Source: Voacanga thouarsii
Lineage: Eukaryota > Streptophyta > Magnoliopsida > Gentianales > Apocynaceae
Length of the DNA stretch: 64,000 nucleotides
NCBI GenBank assembly: GCA_026120185.1
Contig: JANUWF010002057.1
Location: forward strand, 62,001 to 126,000
Direction: 5' to 3'
This document shows, piece after piece, positions 33,196 through 45,778 of the stretch. The notes under the pieces were generated by a model, which saw only the letters and a list, made by a program, of their open reading frames with translations, was not told where the DNA came from and did no database searches. Each line of letters opens with the position of its first letter. Within the stretch, counting starts at the first letter, position 1. A program made the position numbers and the translations under genes.

Positions 33196-34986
33196 TGTAG
33201 AAAATACAAGTATCAATTCTGTGTAGATGAACAAGGACAACTGAGAAATGATAGGAGGGAAATATTATCAGAATAAACTTCTTCTATATTCAATTGATTT
33301 ACAATTGAGATGATATAATGTAATATATGTGATGCGTATTTTCAGTATAGAAAATATTATCAATAAATTATATAATTAATCAAGTTTTAATTAAAATGTC
33401 AATTACTAAAATGACATATACAAGTAAGTATACCCATCGTATAGTATAGGGATTAGCAAGTATCGAATCTACGAGAACTTAGACTCCCACCTTACTTTAC
33501 CCAAATCTTTATTGTTTAACCAATAAAATAAGAAAAGAATAAAAAGAAAATAACTAAAGATAAAAGTAGATATAACTCAAAGATGCAAATTCATGCAATT
33601 AGATAATTATCTTGAAAACATAATACTGAAACACTTAGCATTTATCACAATCAATTCTCATCTTGGCATAATGAAGGAATTTAAGTAAAATTCAATCGTT
33701 TCCCAAGTCATGAACTTACTTATGTAGACTCTACTTCTTTCCCAAGCCATAGAATCACTATCCTTTGATTAATTTAATAGATTTTCCAATCAAACCAAAG
33801 TACCCAAAAGATGCATTAAACTTATACATTATAAACATGAAATTAGTCAATGACCCTATACTCTAGGTGAAATAAACCAATTTTTGATTACTTTAGTTCT
33901 TTAATCTAACTTTGTTTCCCAAATCTATTAAGATCTAACAAATATGAAATAAATGCAATGATCTTCTAACATCATTTCCTAAGTCAATTAGAAGAAAACG
34001 CATCAATAATCAATGATAATAAATAATCAAATACCAAGGGTAACAATAGATTGATAAAAAATCTCAATTAACTCAAAATCATAATTCCCAAAATAATACC
34101 CAATTATAATCAAAACATTAAGTACATCATTGTTCTAAAAAATTAAACAAAGGATAAAAAATAGAACTCATAGACAAGCTATTATTCTTCTCTTGAAAAC
34201 TTCCTTTGAATAATACTCATTTAAGTGGTGAATTTGTCTTTGAAAAATCAGTAGCTAGCTTGGATCCTTGAATTCACACATTTGTCTTGTATTTTTTTTT
34301 TTTTTGTTTAAATAGGCTTTTAAGAGGCTAAAATTCGTTCTCTAAGAGTTTTGGGACGAGTAGAGATTGGAAAATACCAAAACTCTTGAGAAATTACCAA
34401 ATCTGCGCATAATTGAAAAGTTCGTCGACGTTGGGCAAATCAGGATCTGCGCTGGCTCTGTTTGGCACGGTCAGTGTCGGCCGTGCTCTGGTCGGCCCGA
34501 TTTTTTGCCCCTGTTTTTCTAGATAGGGGCCGGCACCGGCCATGCTCTGAAGGCGACGGTTTGTTCATTTTTTCGTCATTTTCTGCAATAAAAATTCAAA
34601 ACACCTTTCCAAGGGTAAAATATCAAATATGAAGAAGTATGCCTAGCTATTACAACAAATGTTTCACAAAACACTCTCAAATAACTAGAAAAATATAGAT
34701 GAATTTTGCCCCTATCAATATACATACACGGAATCCAACTAAAAACTTAACTACATTGAAGGAGATTAATTAATTAAAAGCCAGCTGTATAACTACTAAA
34801 ATTGCTAACTAAATAGAAGAATTAGTTAACTAAAACTACAATAACCATCGTGAACAAGAAACAGTTGGAAAATCTACAACAGGTTAACTTCAACCGGGTT
34901 CAATTCGTAAATTTTAAGAGTTTAGAAGTTGGTCTGCCAGTTAAAGTTGAGCTGGAAATGATGGCTGATGTGGAAGCTGATGTGCA
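33196..34986 (-). repeat. Element C 3' LTR, interrupted
   Basis: TGTAGAAAATACAAG...GATGTGCA. Subtracting the nested insertion plus one TSD copy leaves ~396 bp, matching the 403 bp partner. Confidence 0.88.
33328..34717. mobile_element. Solo LTR nested in element C's LTR
   Basis: A 1390 bp block with TG (TGTGATGCG) and CA (CCCCTATCA) ends, flanked by a perfect TSD ATATA (33323-33327 and 34718-34722), interrupts the LTR at a point that is continuous in the partner LTR. No coding region, primer site or polypurine tract was seen, so it is best read as a solo LTR left by LTR-LTR recombination. Landmarks such as CATCGTATAGTATAGGG and AAGTATCGAATCTACGAGAA recall long gypsy-type LTRs. Superfamily not proven. 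Confidence 0.8.
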
Positions 34987-34989
34987 AGT

Positions 34990-37900
34990 CGGATGCAGAA
35001 GTACAACCAATATGGGATAGAAGAAGATTAAAACCAACTGGAGATAATGCTCTAGTAAAAATATTAGCTAACTGCTAAGTAAAAGAAATAGGTAATGGTT
35101 TGATGCATTCGACTTGATATAGATCACGAATGAAATGACAATCAAACTCAATGTACATACAAGATTCTCAACCAAATAAACAACACTACAATTGTTACAA
35201 AACACAAGAATATGCAAGGCACAAACGAAGCTAAGCTCATGAAGAAGACGTAAAATCTACTATTGTCCATAAGTGGATTGTGTCAAGGCACAATATTTAG
35301 CTTCTGCTGAACTTTGAGCAACAACAGTTTGTTTTTTAGATTTCCAAGAAACAAGGGCTTCACTAAAACAAATGCAATAGCTAGTGATAGACCTTCTAGA
35401 ATCAACACAACTTGCCCAATTAGAATCTGCATAAACCTGAAGAACAAAAGAATTCTCAGCAAGAAAAATCAAACCATGATCAAGTGATCCTTTAAGACAT
35501 TGAAGGACCCTAAAAACTACTTGCATTTGTAATACAATAGGTGTCGCCAGAATCTGATTTAATTGCTACATAGCAAAAGAATTTCAGGCCTAGTATGAGT
35601 CAAGTACAATAAACGACCAACAAAACTCCTATACAATGAAGCATCATAGAACAAGTCTAAATCTCCTTCAACGTATTTTAGTTTGTTGTCCAGAGGAGTA
35701 GAAACAGGCTTACAACCAAGATAACCATGTGTGTTAAGCAAATCAAGCACATATTTCTTCTGTAAAAGAGTAATGCCTGCTGAAGTTCTCTGAACCTCAA
35801 ATCCCAAAAATATTTCAATTCCCCTAGATCTTTAATCTAGAATTGATGATGTAGCTGAGCTTTGATTGTAGTAATAGTCCTTTGCTAATTACTCATAACA
35901 AGAATGTTATCCACATACACTAATATAGCAATGAATACATCTACATTGTGTTAGAAGAACAAACTTTAATCACTCTTGGATTATTGAAAACTAAGAGATA
36001 ATAAGTATCCTATCAACTTAGCATTCTATTGTCTACTAGTTTGTTTAAATCCATACAAAAACTTATCAAGTTTACAGACTAAGGAAGGATCGCGAGATGT
36101 AATACCCAAGGGCAAAGTCATATATACATCTTTAGACAAATCTCCATGTAGAAATGCATTGTTGATATCAAGCTGATGAATATGCTAATGTGATTTAGCT
36201 GCAAGAACCAACATGATTCTAATAGTGGTTATCTTTACAATTAGTGTAAAAGTGTCCAAATAATATACACCTTCTCGTGAAGTGTACCCTTTTGCTACAA
36301 GTCTAGCCTTGTACCTATCAATAGTCCTATCTACTTTGTATTTAATCCAATAAACCCATTTGCAACCAATGGCTTTCTTTTCTAGAGGCAAATGAACTAA
36401 GTGTCAAGTTTCATTTTGTTCTAAAGCTGCAATTTTAGCTTAAATAGCTACACACCATTCCTTAGATTTCACAACTTCAAAGTAGTGTTTTGGTTTAGAA
36501 TGAATGATAGAGTTACACAAAAAAGCTGATGACAGAATGGAAAAAGATAAACTATGTGGCGTAGTGACCTTATATACTTCAAAACATATGTAATCTGACA
36601 GATAAGTTGGAGTAGTGGTGGATCTTGTGGATTTCCTTGTAGGAAGAATGGAAGAAAGCATTGGAGCTAGAAGTGAAGTAGCATTAGCTAAAGGAATTGA
36701 AGTATTATCAAGCACATATGTGTAGTTAAAAGAAAGACGACTAAAATCAGTAGAATATGGCAAAGGCAGTACTGGTTTAGCTGTGTTTGAATGAACATAA
36801 TTGTGTGGATATAAGAAAGGAAAATGTATTTCAATAAAGGTAACATGTCTAGACATGAAAATATCTCTGGAAGAAAAATCCAACAAGATATATCCTTTAA
36901 TAGATTGAGAGTAGCCAAGAAAAACATTAGGTCGACTTCCAAGAGCAAACTTATTTCTATAAGGTAAGTGAGTGCAAGCATGAGCAAGACTACCAAAAAC
37001 TTTAAGAGTATTGTAATCAATAGTCTTATTATGCAGCCTTGAAAAAGGTGTTTGTTGATTCAAAATGGGAGTAGGAGTAGTATTAATCAAATACACAACA
37101 TGTTGAACACAATATCCCCAATAGGCCAAAGGAATTTGTGATTGAAACCTAAGAGCTCTTGCAACATTGAGAATTTGCTGATATTTTCTTTCTACAATTC
37201 CATTTTGCTTAGGAGTATAAGGGCATGAGGTTTGATGTATTATACCCTTTGAATGATAACATTCTGTAAGTTAGAACTTAAGACCATTATCTAATCTTAA
37301 AACCTTAAGAGTCTTATGAAATTGAGTTTCAATATAAGCAACAAAATGCTGAATGATAGATCCTACTTAAGATTCTTGTTTTATTAAAAAACCCAAGTAA
37401 ATATACTGAAATCATCAACTATTGTTAAGAAATATTTCTGACCATGTATAGTTGTAATATTGAAACGTCTCCAAATATCCATACGGACAAGATAAAAAAT
37501 AGATTATGGAATGCCATGATGTAAAGGAAAAGAAAGTTTATGATGTTTGGCTAAAGGAAAAATAGAGTAGAATATATCTTTATCAGGTAACGAAACAACA
37601 GAATTAGTCTTTTGTATTTCGGCTAACTACTTAGAAGAAAGATGACCTAGTCTAAAATTCCATAAAAATGACTTATTACACATATCACTAGCAGATGAAA
37701 TACATGCTGCTGCTATAGGAGAAGCAGATTAAAGAAGATCTAAGTGATAAAGCCTGTTTGACAACCTAGTTGATCCAATCATTTGTCCAAGATATGGATC
37801 TTGAAGAAAACAACAATTATCTTTGAAGGTTATGATACACTACATGTGCTGCAAAAGCTTGCTGACAGAAATAAGATTGAAAGAAAACATAGGTATGAAA

Positions 37901-38344
37901 AGCACATGATATAACACTATGGAAGAATTTTATTGAACAGTCCCTATATGAGATACAGAAACAATGTTTCCTGTAGGAAGTTTAATTGAAATATTGTGTG
38001 CAAGATGAATCTCAGAAAAATATTCCAAATTATAAACAAATGTGGTCTGTAGCACATGAGTTTAAAATCCAAATAGGAGAGCTTATACTTGTGCCTTAAG
38101 CATGATGTGAAGAGTTGAGAAAATCTACAGAAAGAGTATTGGTTTGGTTGATTGAATTAGTGTGTTCAGAAATAGTAGTGGGACTGGAATTTGAAACAAG
38201 TTGATGTAACTGAATTAAATGTAATAAGTGTTTATATTGCTCTTGTGTCACATATTTTGAAGCCTGTGAATTTGCAAGAATATTAGAGCAACCTGCAGCT
38301 GAAGTTATAGCGTTAGACATATTTTGAAACTTATTTTTGTCCAA
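34990..38344 (-). pseudogene. Element C pol remnant
   Basis: On the minus strand: integrase C-terminal part and linker (36440-37129: VVYLINTTPTPIL, LKVFGSLAHACTHL, NVFLGYSQSIKGY), RT start (36185-36391: GCKWVYWIKYKVD, YKARLVAKGYTSREGV), RT end (35559-35807: YVLDLLNTHGYLG, SFVGRLLYLTHTRPEI) and RNase H (35260-35526: VYADSNWASCVDSRRS, WKSKKQTVVAQSSAEAKY). The catalytic YVDD region of RT is not preserved in a readable frame. Weak 3' RNase H continuation extends to about 35000. The upstream segment (37130-38344) contains decayed protease and integrase core. Confidence 0.86.
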
Positions 38345-38351
38345 AACAATG

Positions 38352-39060
38352 TTAGCCTATGACACAAAACCTGAACCTCCTGAAATACCCCACAAGAAAA
38401 CCATGTTTCCCATAACACCTCTCAATGGTATGCCCTTCTAATCCACAGAAGGTGCATTGTAATTTTTTATTCACGTTACTTTCTTTTCTATAACCATGAC
38501 TGCTAGCATAATGCATATTTCTTCTATTTGTATTATTACCAACATTATTCACCACTGCATAAAAAACAACATAATTTCTTCCATTTACATTTCTAGTAGC
38601 ATTCATTAAATGTTCAGACTTTGAGATATTGCGTGCATACCTCTGTGATTTTGATGCAACATGTTTAGTAGCAAAAATTTGAGGATTTGTAGATGCTAAT
38701 AAATCAGAATGAGTAGCATTGTAATTAAGATATCTCTTATATGTTGAAACTATAGAAAAAGCTTGGTTTATAGTAAGAAAGGGTTGAGTCAATAGAACAT
38801 GTGACTTGATTCCATTAAATTCATCTCTCAATCCTTTAGTGAACCAGATCACAAAATTTGCATCATTGTTGGCCTTCACTTCAAGTAGTGTTGAACACTT
38901 ATACTTTGTATCACAATGACAAATTAGAAGTGGTCTCAAATTAAGTAGTTCTTCCCATAGAATCTCAAATTGGTATAGTAATCATTCATAGTTGAAGAAC
39001 CTTGCTTAAAGGTTTTAAATATCCTCTTGAAGATATGAAATTCTAAAGGAATTTCCTTGA
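38352..39060 (-). pseudogene. Element C gag remnant
   Basis: The open part 38352-38939 has the UBN2-type features FVIWFTKGLRDEFNGIKSHV and LLTQPFLTINQAFSIV and an intact-looking zinc knuckle CTFCGLEGHTIERC (C-x2-C-x4-H-x4-C) followed by YGKHGF. The N-terminal ~100 residues above 38940 are frameshifted. Confidence 0.85.
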
Positions 39061-39510
39061 GATAACCTTTCATACAAGCCATTCCGCATTTCATAAGATG
39101 TATCTATCCATATAACAATTTGAGCTATAGAAGGGAAAATTGAATTCAGAATCCAAGAGAGAACCATATTGTTGCACTGCTCCTAAATTGCATTATGTGT
39201 GCATGATTTGGTGCTTGAAAGTTCTACTGACAAAACTTAATTTGTTTTTGAAATCAATACCATCCGCATATCTCTACACTATTGATGAAAATTCTTGTCA
39301 TTTAGAGAAGGCTAAACTAAAATTAGTGAATAATTTTCATTCGGATGAAGATAATAAGGACTTGACATAGCTATCTCTTGATTTGCCATAGAAACTCAAT
39401 TGAATTATGCATACAACCCCAAATCAAGCACAAGCTATAGAATCAATCGATTGTTGCAGGAATAGATGAAAAAAAAAAAAATTCCTATTACAAAATTACA
39501 GGATTGAATT

Positions 39511-39522
39511 GCTCTAATACCA
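39511..39522 (-). other. Element C primer-binding site
   Basis: TGGTATTAGAGC on the minus strand, adjacent to the 5' LTR end CTACA. It is complementary to the 3' end of initiator-Met tRNA, with one mismatch to the common TGGTATCAGAGC. Confidence 0.88.
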
Positions 39523-39925
39523 TGTAGAAAATACAAGGATTAATTCTGTGTAGATAAACAATGACAACTGAGAAATAAGAGAAGAGAAATATCTATAGAA
39601 TAAACTTCTTCTATATTCGATTGATTCACAATCAAGATGATATAATGTTATATATACATACACAAAATCCAACTAAAAACTTAACAACATTAAAGAAGAT
39701 TAAATAATGAAAAGCTAGCTGTATAACTATTAGAATTGCTAACTAAATAGAAGAATTAGCTAACTAAAACTATAAGAACAATCGAGAACAAGAAGTAATT
39801 GGAAAATCTGCAGCAAGTGTAACTAACATCAACCAAGTTCAATTAGTAAATTTGAGAGTCTAGAAGCTGATCTAGCAATTGAAGTAGAGTTGGAAATGAT
39901 GGCTGATATAGAAGCTGATCTAGCA
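39523..39925 (-). repeat. Element C 5' LTR
   Basis: 403 bp, plus-strand ends TGTAGAAAATACAAGG and GATCTAGCA. The uninterrupted partner of 33196-34986. Confidence 0.88.
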
Positions 39926-40776
39926 TCTTTATTAGGAATGGTAATTGCGAGTACCCCATTCTCTATTGAAGCCTTCATCTTGTCCATCTTGGCATTCTCA
40001 GGCAACCTGAACCTCCTTATGAACTTGCCAATGCTACGCTCCAATCGGTGCTAAGTATCATTCTTGTCTTCTCCACACTTCTCTCTCTGCTTACTTGCAA
40101 CACTTTGTCATCCTCAATCTCCACATTCCCTTCCTCTTTCTTAATCCCCGGAAGATCAGCTTTAAGCAAGTAGGCATCTGAAGTCTCTTTCCAATCCACC
40201 TGGGTGTTCATAAATACCGACATCTCTAGGAGAGATAATAGAGAGGAGGGGAATGGAAAATCCATTATTAGATCCCAAACATCCAGAGAGAATAGGTCGA
40301 AGATGTTGCTACGTTGATTGTCGAAGAATCTTGGGATCAATGACATATCGCAAATCTTGGAATGGTAATGGATTTCAAATTGTTGAATAAGATTGAATCA
40401 CTGATTTGAGAAAGAAATTTCTAGAGAGAACAATCTTGATTCATTTTTATTGTGGTCTGGGAGAGGGAAAAGAGTTGCATTTAAAACTTTGCTAGGAGGA
40501 TTCAAGTACTTTTTGGATTAATCGGGCCAAAATTTCTTATCTTGGTGGATGAACTCTCTAGAGCCCACGATATTTGGGCTTTGTCCACATTAACGAGGGT
40601 GATTGTATTACTTAACTCTATTGCTTGCTTTTATATTTTCACCACATTGTATTTTCTTATTACTTATTTAATATTTTCTATTGGTACTTTTTTTTAAATG
40701 GGCAATAAGAAATTATATAGTCAACCTATTATATTTTTTCTTTTTAATTTTCTAAAAACAAAAAAAGGGGGACTGG

Positions 40777-42800
40777 TGAAGGAATTTGATAGAGACAGAG
40801 CATGCACGGTGGACATAAAAATGGAGGAAATAAATAGAAATAGAGTATGGCAGCAGCATGGAGGCATGAAAAACATACCTCTTGGAACCTTAAACCTTGA
40901 AGATCGTAGAAGAGTTGGTTGAAGCACAAAAACAGTTCTCTTCTTCCCCGTGGAGTGAAGCTTTTGGTGCACTGTCTACCTTTCTTCTTCACCCACGGTG
41001 CAATGTTTGGCTTTTCAATTCTCAGAATATGACCAAGCCAAATCAAATGTTGGTGAACACAGACTTAGGTTGAGAAGAATATCGGTTTTCTTTCAAAGCT
41101 CTCTATATCCTTTCACAGGCTTGGCATATTCTGTTAAGAAAACAAAAGCCAGTGAAGGAGACCAAAAGCCAGAAAACCAAACAGCCACACGAGAGACCGA
41201 GAGCCAAGAGACTCGGGAGAAATTCTTTTTCTTTTTCTTTTATTTTATTTTTCCACACAGAAAGCCAAGAGTCATGAAACCAAAAATAATTATTTTGATA
41301 AAAATAATATTTTTGGGATTTAATATCCGAATATTATTAACAAAATAAATTTTGGCTTTACCCTAAACTCTTTTGAACTGTGTTCAGGAAAATCCTATGA
41401 TCCAGGCTATTGGGCCAAAATAATATTTATTTTTTTTGGACCCGAAAAGCCCAAAATAATAAATATTAATTATTTTTCTTGGGATTAAATAAATAACCCA
41501 ATAAATAATTAATGTGCCCAAATGAACAAAAAAAAATAAAACTTTAATTATTTATTTCTTGGGACTAATTAAATAAATAACCCAATAAATAATTAAGTAT
41601 TAATTATTTTCCTCTAGTTTAAGTCCCGGCTAATTTTCTAATTATTCAAATTGGACCAAAGTCCTGAATAATTAATTAACTAATTAAACTAGATAATAAA
41701 TTTCTCTCCATTTATTTTATTCCAATCTAATAATAAATTAGACTTTCTGAATAAAATATAACTCTCTCAACTGAGATCAATTCTTCAACCAAAAAATAAT
41801 TAGGACTTACGGGTTGTTCCGATGACCAAAAAGACACATCGCCTTGGCTACTAAAAGAACCAAAATACCCCTACTATATAAATAGATATATTTTGCATTT
41901 TAAATATTTCCTAATATCACCATAAGGAAATATTGACCCTAAGGACAATGCTGCATTAGCAAAGTCTTCAACCAACAGGTAAAATAACTAAAATACCCCT
42001 CTACACTTCACCGTACATTTAGAGAGGAAGAAGTGTACTAACACCTCTCTAAATGATATCTACCATCTTTAAGCTTCTAGTCCAATGATCCACGACTTCC
42101 TGGAGTGTTTCCGCTTTCCAAGGGAGTTACCCTAAAGCAAACATCCAAGTCATGTGTCCCAGGGCCCTGGATATTTAGATCATTCAGACAATCACAAAGG
42201 GCGATATAGTGTAGAAACTATCTTGTACAAGTCTGTCTTAACTAACTAGTCACACATACCCAACATGCAAGTGTATTGGCCCTACGATAGAATCTCAACT
42301 ATAGCATATCAAAGTATATGCTTTCACCTTTGCCAGACCACCAACTTATACTCAAGTCATAAAGTACTAGTCCATGCTATAGCGGTAATAGTCTAAGTTT
42401 CTACCATATAGTACTTTTAGAAACCACTACTACTGATCATATTCTACGTATTCAAAATACGCTTATATCATGAAGTGAGTGAACTACTCACTGGCTAAAG
42501 GTAAGCCATTCCCCATTTGGAATTCATAACATCATAACCTAAATATGATGAGATTCTCATTCTCATCAATCAGTTAATAACAAATATTTATGTGTTTAAA
42601 TAACCCATGATTCATACCTTACTGTGAAAGACCTCCATTCACATGAATCACTTATTTAAACACAATGGGTCCTTTCTAAACGAAAATTGTGCACAAATAA
42701 AGCAAATAAATTTATAAATAATTTTTGAAAATAAATTCTTTTATTAACGTATTCAATATTTACATCAGAAATCTAGTCTAAGAGGGCATACATTCCAACA
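40777..42800 (-). repeat. Element D 3' LTR (left)
   Basis: 2024 bp. It aligns along its whole length with 48450-50475 with scattered single-base differences. Confidence 0.95.
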
Positions 42801-42822
42801 ATCTCTCACTTGCACTTTAAGA

Positions 42823-45660
42823 TTAGGTAAGTCTGTAGGTGCCGACCCCAATGGCATCTAAGTGTCTCTTGAAGACCCGCTCAGCCATAGGCTTGGTGAA
42901 TGGATCTGCTAGATTGTTATCTGAGATAATCAGTTCCATCACGACTTCCCATTTCTGGATGAAATCCCGGATCAGGTGGTACTTTCTCTTGATGTGCTTC
43001 CCCTTCTTGTGGTTCCGAGGTTCCTTAGATTGCGATACTGCGCCAGTGTTGTCACAATACATCACAATCGGTCTATCTATATATGGCAAGACTCCAAGTT
43101 TTGAAAGGAACTTTCAGAGTCAGACTGCTTCCTTGGATGCCTCCAAAGCTGCCACATACTCAACTTCCATAGTTGAGTCAGCAATGCAAGATTGCTTGAT
43201 ACTCCTCCAGACAAGGTGACGACATATCCACTAGTGAATTTTCTCTCATTCTTATCTGCCTGGAAGTCTGAGTCTGTGTATCCGGTAGGAATCAAATCAT
43301 CAGCCCTGTAAACCAGCATATAATCTCTTGTTCCTTTGAGGTACTTGAAAATATGCTTTACAGCTTGCCAATGAACCTCCCTAGGGTTTGACTGATATCT
43401 ACTAACTAAGCCTACGACAAAACAGATATCTATCCTAGTACACAGCATGGCGTATATGAGACTTCCCACAGCCGAAGTGTAGGGAATCCTACTCATTCTG
43501 TCCTTTTCTTCTTGAGAATTAGGACAGTCCCTTGAAGAAAGTGACAACCCATGTCTGCAAGGGATTAGAGTTCCCTTGCATGAGTCCATGCTGTACTTAG
43601 CCAGCATCTTATCAATGTATGTGACTTGGGATAATCCCAACATTCTCTGCTTTCTATTTCTAAGAAGTCTAATACCAAGAATGTAGCTAGCTTCTCCCAA
43701 GTCCTTCATACTAAATTAACTTGATAGCCAAACATTTGTTGATGACAATGACCCGACATCATTTCCAATGAGTAGAATGTTAACCACATACAAGACAAGA
43801 AAAACCACATTAAACCCCTCAAGTTTCTTGTCCACGCATGGTTCATTCTCATTTTGAATAAAACTATAAGACTTTACAGTCTTATCAAAACGAATGTTCC
43901 ACGCTCTCGATGCTTGCTTAAGTCCATAAATGGACTTCTTAAGTTTGCAAACCAGATGTTCTTGGCATTTAGCAATAAAATCTTTTAGTTGGGACATATA
44001 GATGTCTTTGCTAAGATGGCCATTCAAAAATGCCGTCTTCATATCCATTTGCCATATCTCGTAGTCATAGTGACATGCGATGGCAAGAAGGATACGGATA
44101 GATTTAAGCATGGCCACAAGGGAAAAGGTTTTCTCATAATTGATCCCTTCTTTCTGAGTATACCCTTTTGCCACAAGCTTAACTTTGAAGGTTTTCACCT
44201 TCCTATCCGCTCCCCTCTTTCTCTTGTACACCCACTTATACCCAATGGGTTTTAACTCTTCAGGTAAAGCTATAAGGTCCCAAACCTGATTGAAGTACAT
44301 AGACTCAATATCAACTTTCATTGCTTCATGCTATAGATTTGCATCAGTATCAGCAATTGCCACCTCGTATCTAGTGGGGTCTTGTTCCTGATAGTCAGAG
44401 ACCAGCTCAAAAGCTTCTCCATACCATCTATCTGGAACCCTAGACACTCTCCCACTATGACGAGGCACCATTTGTACAGACTCTTGAGGCTATGCCTCTT
44501 CTTGTTCTACAATCGGGTCATAAGAAGTTGCTTCCGAAGATAACTTCTCCTCGAGTTCCAACCTAGTTGAACCTTTCGTGGAAGTACTTTGATCATCCTC
44601 TAAGTATCTAGCATTGGTACTAACCAGTACTTTCTGCTTCTTAGGATGATAAAAGTAACCACCATTTGTTCCTTTTAGATACCTAACAAAATAGCATAAT
44701 TCTGACCTTGGTTCCAACTTGTCTCCTTTGATCAGTACATAAGCTGGACAACCCCATATCCTGAGATGATTCAGCCTACATCTCATAGGGAGTCCTAGGT
44801 ACTGACTTGGAAGGCACCAAATTCAGAATATATGCCGCTGTTTCCAGGGCATATCCCCAAAAAGATACTGGAAGAGTAGCATGAGACATCATGCTTCTGA
44901 CCATTTCCATCAATGTCCTATTCCTCCTCTCAGCCACTCCGTTCTACTGGGGTGTCCTCGGCGCAGAGAGTTGGGATACTATCTCATGATGTACCATGTA
45001 GTCATTAAATTCACCTAGGAGGTACTCTCCACCACGATCCGTTCGTAAAGTCTTGATTAATTTACCTGTCTGATGCTTCACTTCAGCCTTAAACTCTTTG
45101 AATTTATCAAAAGAGTTAGACTTACATCTCATCAAGTAAATATAACCAAACCGTGTACAATCATCTGTGAAAGTGATGAAATACTCAAACCCTCCTCTAG
45201 CTGGTGTAAACAAGGGACCGCACACATCAGTGTGAACAAGACTCAGTACCTCCTTGTCTCTATCCGCCTTTGGGATAAAAGACCTTTTGGTTATCTTTCC
45301 CATTAGGCAGGATTCACACCGAGGCTAATTTTTCAATCTCAATGAGTCCAAAGGCCCATCATGGATTAGCTTCTGAATCCTGGTTGAGTTGATGTGACCC
45401 AACCTCAGATGCCAAAGATATGAATCATTGACATTGGTCTTTCTCTTCTTAGTTAACGGTTCAGATTGGACGTTATTTGATTGATGATTAATAGGGTTTA
45501 AATAGAATAGATTTCCATACATGTGCCCAGTACATAATATTTCTTCATCTCTACTGATAGAAATATCAGAATGAAAAGATATAGAATAACCTTGATTTAT
45601 TAGTTTCGCAACTGAAATCAAATTCTGACGAAAACCATATACTTATAAAATATCTATTAA
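42823..45660 (-). pseudogene. Element D pol remnant (integrase, RT, RNase H)
   Basis: The GAG-pre-integrase region (45325-45621) has SYLWHLRLGHIN. Integrase (44944-45303, continuing past a TAG after APRTPQ) has HTDVCGP, TDDCTRFGY and LRTDRGGEY, then [13 protein letters not shown], so the catalytic D, D and E are visible. RT (43716-44321) has KPIGYKWVYKRKRGADRK, WQMDMKTAFLNGHL and KKSIYGLKQASRAWN, but the catalytic YVDD box reads YVVN, which should abolish polymerase activity. RNase H/3' part (43077-43709 and 42823-43089) has MKDLGEASYILGIRL, GYTDSDFQAD and YCDNTGAVSQSKEPRNH. Several frameshifts and stops separate these pieces. Confidence 0.93.
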
Positions 45661-45778
45661 AACCACTTTTTTATTACAATAAAAAACAAGATCCAGCTCT
45701 CCTACTGTAAGGGCCCAGACTTGTGCTCCATTTCCCACGTGTAATCCATGTTCGCCCTTCTTGAGTTTTCTTATCTTT

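Larger units (their letters stand above)
33196..39925 (-). mobile_element. Ty1-copia element C inserted in an sHSP gene
   Basis: Minus-strand element. The 5' LTR is the right copy (39523-39925) and the 3' LTR the left copy (33196-34986, including a nested 1.4 kb solo LTR). The primer-binding site TGGTATTAGAGC (minus strand, 39511-39522) directly follows the 5' LTR and matches initiator-Met tRNA complement with one change. gag and pol remnants follow in copia order on the minus strand (gag, integrase, RT, RNase H). Every domain carries stops or frameshifts, so it is not autonomous. Confidence 0.9.
33143..40346 (-). pseudogene. sHSP pseudogene split by copia element C
   Basis: The 5' part (about 39926-40346, ATG at 40346) reads [55 protein letters not shown]. 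The 3' tail lies 6.7 kb away (33143-33195: EEVKKPDVKSVEISC then TAG). Copia C fills the gap. Besides the insertion there is a four-base loss after SVEK (about 40073), which shifts the frame, and a TAG where sHSPs have Trp in the DTWHR motif. A promoter like that of the intact gene precedes it (40440-40560). GGAAT occurs immediately left of element C and close to its right end, but not exactly at the LTR edge, so the TSD is unclear. Confidence 0.93.

Noticed and set aside
36688..37020. Leucine-rich minus-strand open frame considered as a membrane protein
   Set aside because: It is an alternative frame of the copia C integrase region.
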